Assembly: GCA_030849075.1 (NCBI GenBank)
Contig: JASAOO010003564.1
Span: forward strand, 1 to 64,000
Origin: Zelonia costaricensis
Lineage: Eukaryota > Euglenozoa > Kinetoplastea > Trypanosomatida > Trypanosomatidae
Reading direction: 5' to 3'
DNA length: 64,000 bases
Shown: positions 60,560-64,000 of the stretch, piece by piece
Numbering within the stretch: the stretch's first letter is position 1
Layout: the number at the start of each line of letters is the position of its first letter
Notes under the pieces: model-generated
The model's input: only the letters and a program-made list of their open reading frames with translations
Database searches by the model: none
What the model was told of the DNA's origin: nothing
Translations under genes and position numbers: made by a program

Positions 60560-63500
60560 ATGGACACCATGTTTGTTGTCGTCCGCCCACGTGCGTGGTC
60601 GCCTGCGGCGGTGGCCCGAGTGCGAGCGTGTCTTGCCGCCACCGGGGCGTGCGTGGAGGCGGAGGGGACTGTCACCATCAGCACCCTCCTCTGCACCTCT
60701 TCGGTGGCTCGCTTCTTTGGCAGCACGCACTACTGGGCCGCCTCTGCGACCGACGCTGCGCTGCGCCACCCCTTTGGCCGGCACGCCGCCTTCTGTGCGG
60801 CAGAGGAGGACGTCAAGTCGCTCTTCTACGCGCACTTCGGCGAGCTCTGGGATGCCGCGCTGGACGACGGTCGCCTGCGCACCGCGCTCGACGTGATGCA
60901 GCAGGACGGCATCAGCCCCCATGAACTCGCGGGGGCCTGCACAACGGCCGTGAGCGGGGACAGCAAGGCGGTGCTCACGCTACCGAGTGGCCTCACCATC
61001 ACGCGGCTTCCCCCCAGCAGTAGTGCGAGCGTGGGCCATGAGCAGCCACCGAAGTACGTTGCCAACGGCGCCTACCCGGCTGAGCTGGCCACCTTTCAGC
61101 AGAGCCGCGCCGACGAGGGTCTAGAGGAGGTGGAGGAGGAGCCAGGATGCTGGTGGTGTGCTGTGTCGTGGCCGGCGCTGGACGCACGGCAGCAGCAGCT
61201 CCAAGCGCAGCTCCCCGGCCAACTGGCCGAGGTTGTCGCAGACCCGCACGGCCTGGATGTGATCACCGGGCCGCTGCAGGCGCTGGCGTGCCGCGTGTGC
61301 TGGGCGCAGGTGCCCCTGCGCGACGACCCCTTCGCCCGCACCCTGGTGCGCAACGGCGTGCCGCTGGCCGGTGTCGAGGTCCTCGTGCGCGGGCCCACGC
61401 TGCATGAGCAGGGTCGCTTCAAGGACGTCTTCGACCTGGTCGCCGACGAGAGCGAGGCGGACGCGGCGCAGACGCTGGCCGAGCTGTGGACGGCGACGCT
61501 GCGCCGCGCAGCCGCGACCGCCGACCGCGACGGGGCCGCCGTGCTCTACGACTGGGATTCGGGCCGCATTGACGTGGCGGTGCTGGACGCCGCGCGCGAC
61601 AGCAAGGACGCCGCTGCTGCTGCCACCCGCGAGCACGGACTCGTCCTCGTGCACCCGCGCGTGTGCGCCAGCACGGCACTCACGCAACGTCTGAAGACCT
61701 TCTTGGTGGAACAGCAGCCAGAGGTGCGTGTCGAGGCAGCCCGCGAGGATGTGGCCGCGGCGGAGCTGAACGCCAAGCTCGACCTCCACTACGGCGACGT
61801 GGCCCGCTACGCCCTGGATCAGGACGCGCTGCGGCGCCTGGCCGCTGACGAGGCCGACGACGTCGCGGCTGCTGTGCAGCACGGCTTTCAGGCTGCGTTC
61901 GGCCTCTCATGGGACGCGGCAATACAGGAGGGCCGCCTGTGGAGCACCGCCCTCGCGGAAGACCTGCTCGGCGAGGCTGTGGCGGAGGCGCTGCTTAAGC
62001 TGTGCGCATCCGGCGCCTCTGCAGTGAAGACGCACCCGCTCTCTCCCGCCCTCGCCGTGACGGAGGTGCCGCGCGAGACGCTATGGACGGCGCTGAACCC
62101 GCTGCGCCCGGTGGAAGCGCTCACGCCGGCGGCTCCCCCGTCGTCGTTGTCGTCATCCTCTGCCCCGTCGCACGACCCCAACCGACTGACAGCGGCGTCG
62201 TACTTCATCGTGAACGCCGTGTACGGCGTGTACCGGCGCGACGTCATGACGACTGCCGAAGGTGCTGCGCAGGAGCACGTCGGTGCGGTGTGGCAGCTGT
62301 CGTGGCCGGCCGGTACATCGCGGCCGGATGTCGGGGCGTGGTGCCACGCAGCAGCGGTGTCCGCTGTCACGCGAGGCGCGGAGGAAGAGGAGGAAGTGGC
62401 TGCCCCGGCAAACGACGCGGAGCCCGACGTTGTGGCGGACTACGAGGCCGCCGCGACCGAGGCGGTGTGTGCCGCCTTCCCCCTGCTGCACCTCACCGCC
62501 GGCGCGTTTGCGGCGCTTCGGGGGCGTCACCTGTGGTGGGGCACCCCCTACGACGACGACGCGGTGAGTCGCGCGCTACTGGAGGCCACCGGGCAGTCGT
62601 GGGCCTCCAGTGTCCCGACCGCCCCCGCGACCCAGGCCGACACCCACGAGGCGGTGCTGGCGCTGTTGCCGCCGTCGGCCGCGACGGAGGAGGCGATCAG
62701 CCTCGTGTGCGCCACGCTGGAAGAAAGCGGCGTGACGCTGGTGGAGTCGGCGGACCTCTTCGCGCAGGACGCCTTCGAGTACGTGAGCAGCGGCAGCACG
62801 GAGCTCGCCGTGGCGCGGCGCCTGGCGCAGGAGACCGGCACGGCGCTGTGGGACCGCATGTCGGACGCCCTCCGTGTCGCCTTCACCGAGGCGGCGATGG
62901 TGCTTGCCGATCGTCCGGCGCAGGCCTTCTCGCCGCTTCACCTCTACGGCGGCTGCGTCGTCTGCGCGGCCCTCCGCGTCCCGCCGTTTGTGCTGGAGGA
63001 GGGCTGGCGTGCGACGCAGCCCGTCTACGTGGCCGAGGGGTGCTGGCTCGGCTACCTGGCGGCGCTGGAGGTGTGGGTCGTGAATGGGCACATCGCGATC
63101 ATGCAGCAGCGCTACGAGGAGACCGCCGCGCGGGTGCACCTGCTGCGCCTGCGCTGGGACGCGTCGGCATCGACGTGGGACGCGATGCGGAGCGCGCTGG
63201 TCGGCCCCGAGACCACATCAGAGGCGCCGTCACGCGAGGAGCAGCTTTACGGTGCAGGCGCGCCCGCAGACTCGAGCTCCACCGCAGGCGCAGTGACACT
63301 TCTTTTCGCGCACCTGGCCGAGCGCACTGCGAAGGCGGGCACGGCTGCGGCCTTACTCGCTGGGGAACCAACGTACTTCCTCTCCCCCACCGCCTTTCAC
63401 GGTCTCGTTGACGTGCTGCGGTGGCCGGGGCGTGGCCGAAGCGGTCCGCTGAGCGCCGAGGTGGCCACGGAGGACTGGCTGCTGCGCCGCGCGCTGGTGC

Positions 63501-64000
63501 GACGCGTGCTGGAGCGCGGCGCGTCGTCTATGAGCCTGATTGTGCAGCAGGTTCGCGAAACCCTCGAGACGGTGCTGCCGCCATCGCTCGTGCCGCCCAC
63601 CGCTGAGCCAGCCGGAGCAGCATCGGCAGCGCTGGTATCGCAGTCCACCCCGGCGTGGACTTCTCGCTTTGCCCGCTCCCAGCGTGACGTCGCGCTTCAC
63701 CACGGTTTTCTGTGGCTGCACCCGTCGAGCAGCACCCCTGCCGTTTGTGGCGCTATTCCGGAGCTGCTGTTTGCCCACGGCGTCCGCGTCCGCGCGAGCG
63801 GTGTGGTGCAAGCTGACACGCCGGTGGGGAGTGAGCTGCTGGATGTGAAGCACGACGCCTTCTACAAGAACGCGTACGTGCGCAGCGCCGCGCAGGTGCC
63901 CATCACCGACGCCGAGGCGCAGGGCTTCGCCAAGCACTTTGACCAGAGCTGGGTGACTGCCGTGCAGCTGGGACTCGTGCTGAACGCGAGGGAGGCGGAG
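60560..64000 (+). CDS. Large protein with repeats of about 350 residues (partial, runs off the window)
   Basis: The frame is open for all 1,147 codons from the ATG at 60560 to the window edge with no stop, so the gene is incomplete at its 3' end. I do not recognise the family. A domain of about 90-110 residues recurs at about residues 4-100, 357-460, 697-785 and 1047-1147. Each opens with a hydrophobic strand ending in Pro (VVVRPRA, VLVHPRV, LALLPPS, LWLHPSS) and continues with a helix and a short strand containing G/EVxVxA. In copies 1, 3 and 4 it then has a His-Tyr or Phe-Tyr region and, near the end, F...F[GD]xxWxxAxxxG. The strand-helix-strand opening vaguely recalls nucleoside diphosphate kinase-like folds, but no catalytic motif is visible. 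There is no signal peptide or membrane segment. Met4 at 60569 is an alternative start. Confidence 0.8.
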   Translation, partial: MDTMFVVVRPRAWSPAAVARVRACLAATGACVEAEGTVTISTLLCTSSVARFFGSTHYWAASATDAALRHPFGRHAAFCAAEEDVKSLFYAHFGELWDAALDDGRLRTALDVMQQDGISPHELAGACTTAVSGDSKAVLTLPSGLTITRLPPSSSASVGHEQPPKYVANGAYPAELATFQQSRADEGLEEVEEEPGCWWCAVSWPALDARQQQLQAQLPGQLAEVVADPHGLDVITGPLQALACRVCWAQVPLRDDPFARTLVRNGVPLAGVEVLVRGPTLHEQGRFKDVFDLVADESEADAAQTLAELWTATLRRAAATADRDGAAVLYDWDSGRIDVAVLDAARDSKDAAAAATREHGLVLVHPRVCASTALTQRLKTFLVEQQPEVRVEAAREDVAAAELNAKLDLHYGDVARYALDQDALRRLAADEADDVAAAVQHGFQAAFGLSWDAAIQEGRLWSTALAEDLLGEAVAEALLKLCASGASAVKTHPLSPALAVTEVPRETLWTALNPLRPVEALTPAAPPSSLSSSSAPSHDPNRLTAASYFIVNAVYGVYRRDVMTTAEGAAQEHVGAVWQLSWPAGTSRPDVGAWCHAAAVSAVTRGAEEEEEVAAPANDAEPDVVADYEAAATEAVCAAFPLLHLTAGAFAALRGRHLWWGTPYDDDAVSRALLEATGQSWASSVPTAPATQADTHEAVLALLPPSAATEEAISLVCATLEESGVTLVESADLFAQDAFEYVSSGSTELAVARRLAQETGTALWDRMSDALRVAFTEAAMVLADRPAQAFSPLHLYGGCVVCAALRVPPFVLEEGWRATQPVYVAEGCWLGYLAALEVWVVNGHIAIMQQRYEETAARVHLLRLRWDASASTWDAMRSALVGPETTSEAPSREEQLYGAGAPADSSSTAGAVTLLFAHLAERTAKAGTAAALLAGEPTYFLSPTAFHGLVDVLRWPGRGRSGPLSAEVATEDWLLRRALVRRVLERGASSMSLIVQQVRETLETVLPPSLVPPTAEPAGAASAALVSQSTPAWTSRFARSQRDVALHHGFLWLHPSSSTPAVCGAIPELLFAHGVRVRASGVVQADTPVGSELLDVKHDAFYKNAYVRSAAQVPITDAEAQGFAKHFDQSWVTAVQLGLVLNAREAE

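Noticed and set aside
62002..63411. Sense frame of about 470 residues inside the right-edge gene
   Set aside because: Overlaps the 1,147-codon open frame in another phase; Arg/Gly-rich shadow.
1..64000. tRNA, rRNA, CRISPR arrays, insertion sequences, strand-switch region
   Set aside because: I looked for A/B-box-like tRNA motifs, short spaced repeats, transposase motifs and minus-strand genes and found none that hold up. All supported genes are on the + strand.

Overview
The window is nuclear DNA of a trypanosomatid, most likely Leishmania or a close relative (Leishmaniinae). It is GC-rich. All fifteen complete genes and the one partial gene lie on the + strand and have no introns. They are separated by pyrimidine-rich, (TG)n/(CA)n-rich spacers of about 0.5 to 3.6 kb. 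For most genes the chosen start is the first ATG after a polypyrimidine tract and an AG, as expected for trans-spliced, polycistronically transcribed genes. The content fits: a kinetoplastid-type kinetochore protein, a flagellar CFAP65 and a tandem ribosomal protein gene pair. No bacterial-type operon, promoter, CRISPR array or insertion sequence was seen.

Layout. 1-1604: gene-free leader. 1605-13967: a 4,120-residue PI3K-related kinase that matches DNA-PKcs best. 14830-16521: membrane RING-H2 protein (HRD1-like). 17549-17893: PHF5A/Rds3 splicing factor. 18806-19852: probable mitochondrial protein. 20408-20629: small 73-residue protein. 21125-23743: divergent MCM-family ATPase. 24465-26588: ABCG half-transporter. 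27564-32915: CFAP65-like axonemal protein. 33974-34387 and 35390-35803: two almost identical eS24 genes. 36910-37710: SPRY protein. 37711-41279: long gene-free stretch with two pairs of dispersed repeats. 41280-44729: large protein with four tandem phytochelatin-synthase-like domains lacking catalytic residues. 46584-49886: Prp22/DHX8-like DEAH helicase. 51009-52877: four-span membrane protein. 54014-56071: degenerate AAA+ protein. 56639-59350: Bub1-like pseudokinase, probably KKT14. 60560 to the window end: the start of a large repeat protein cut by the edge.

The genes do not form one pathway, as is usual for trypanosomatid polycistrons. Themes recur, however. DNA maintenance and segregation: DNA-PKcs-like kinase, MCM-like ATPase, KKT14-like protein. 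RNA splicing: PHF5A and Prp22-like. Cilium/flagellum: CFAP65 and possibly the dynein-like AAA+ protein. The least described items are the four-domain pseudo-phytochelatin-synthase protein, the roughly 350-residue-repeat protein at the right edge and the isolated degenerate AAA+ protein. All family assignments rest on motifs read by eye, with no database search.
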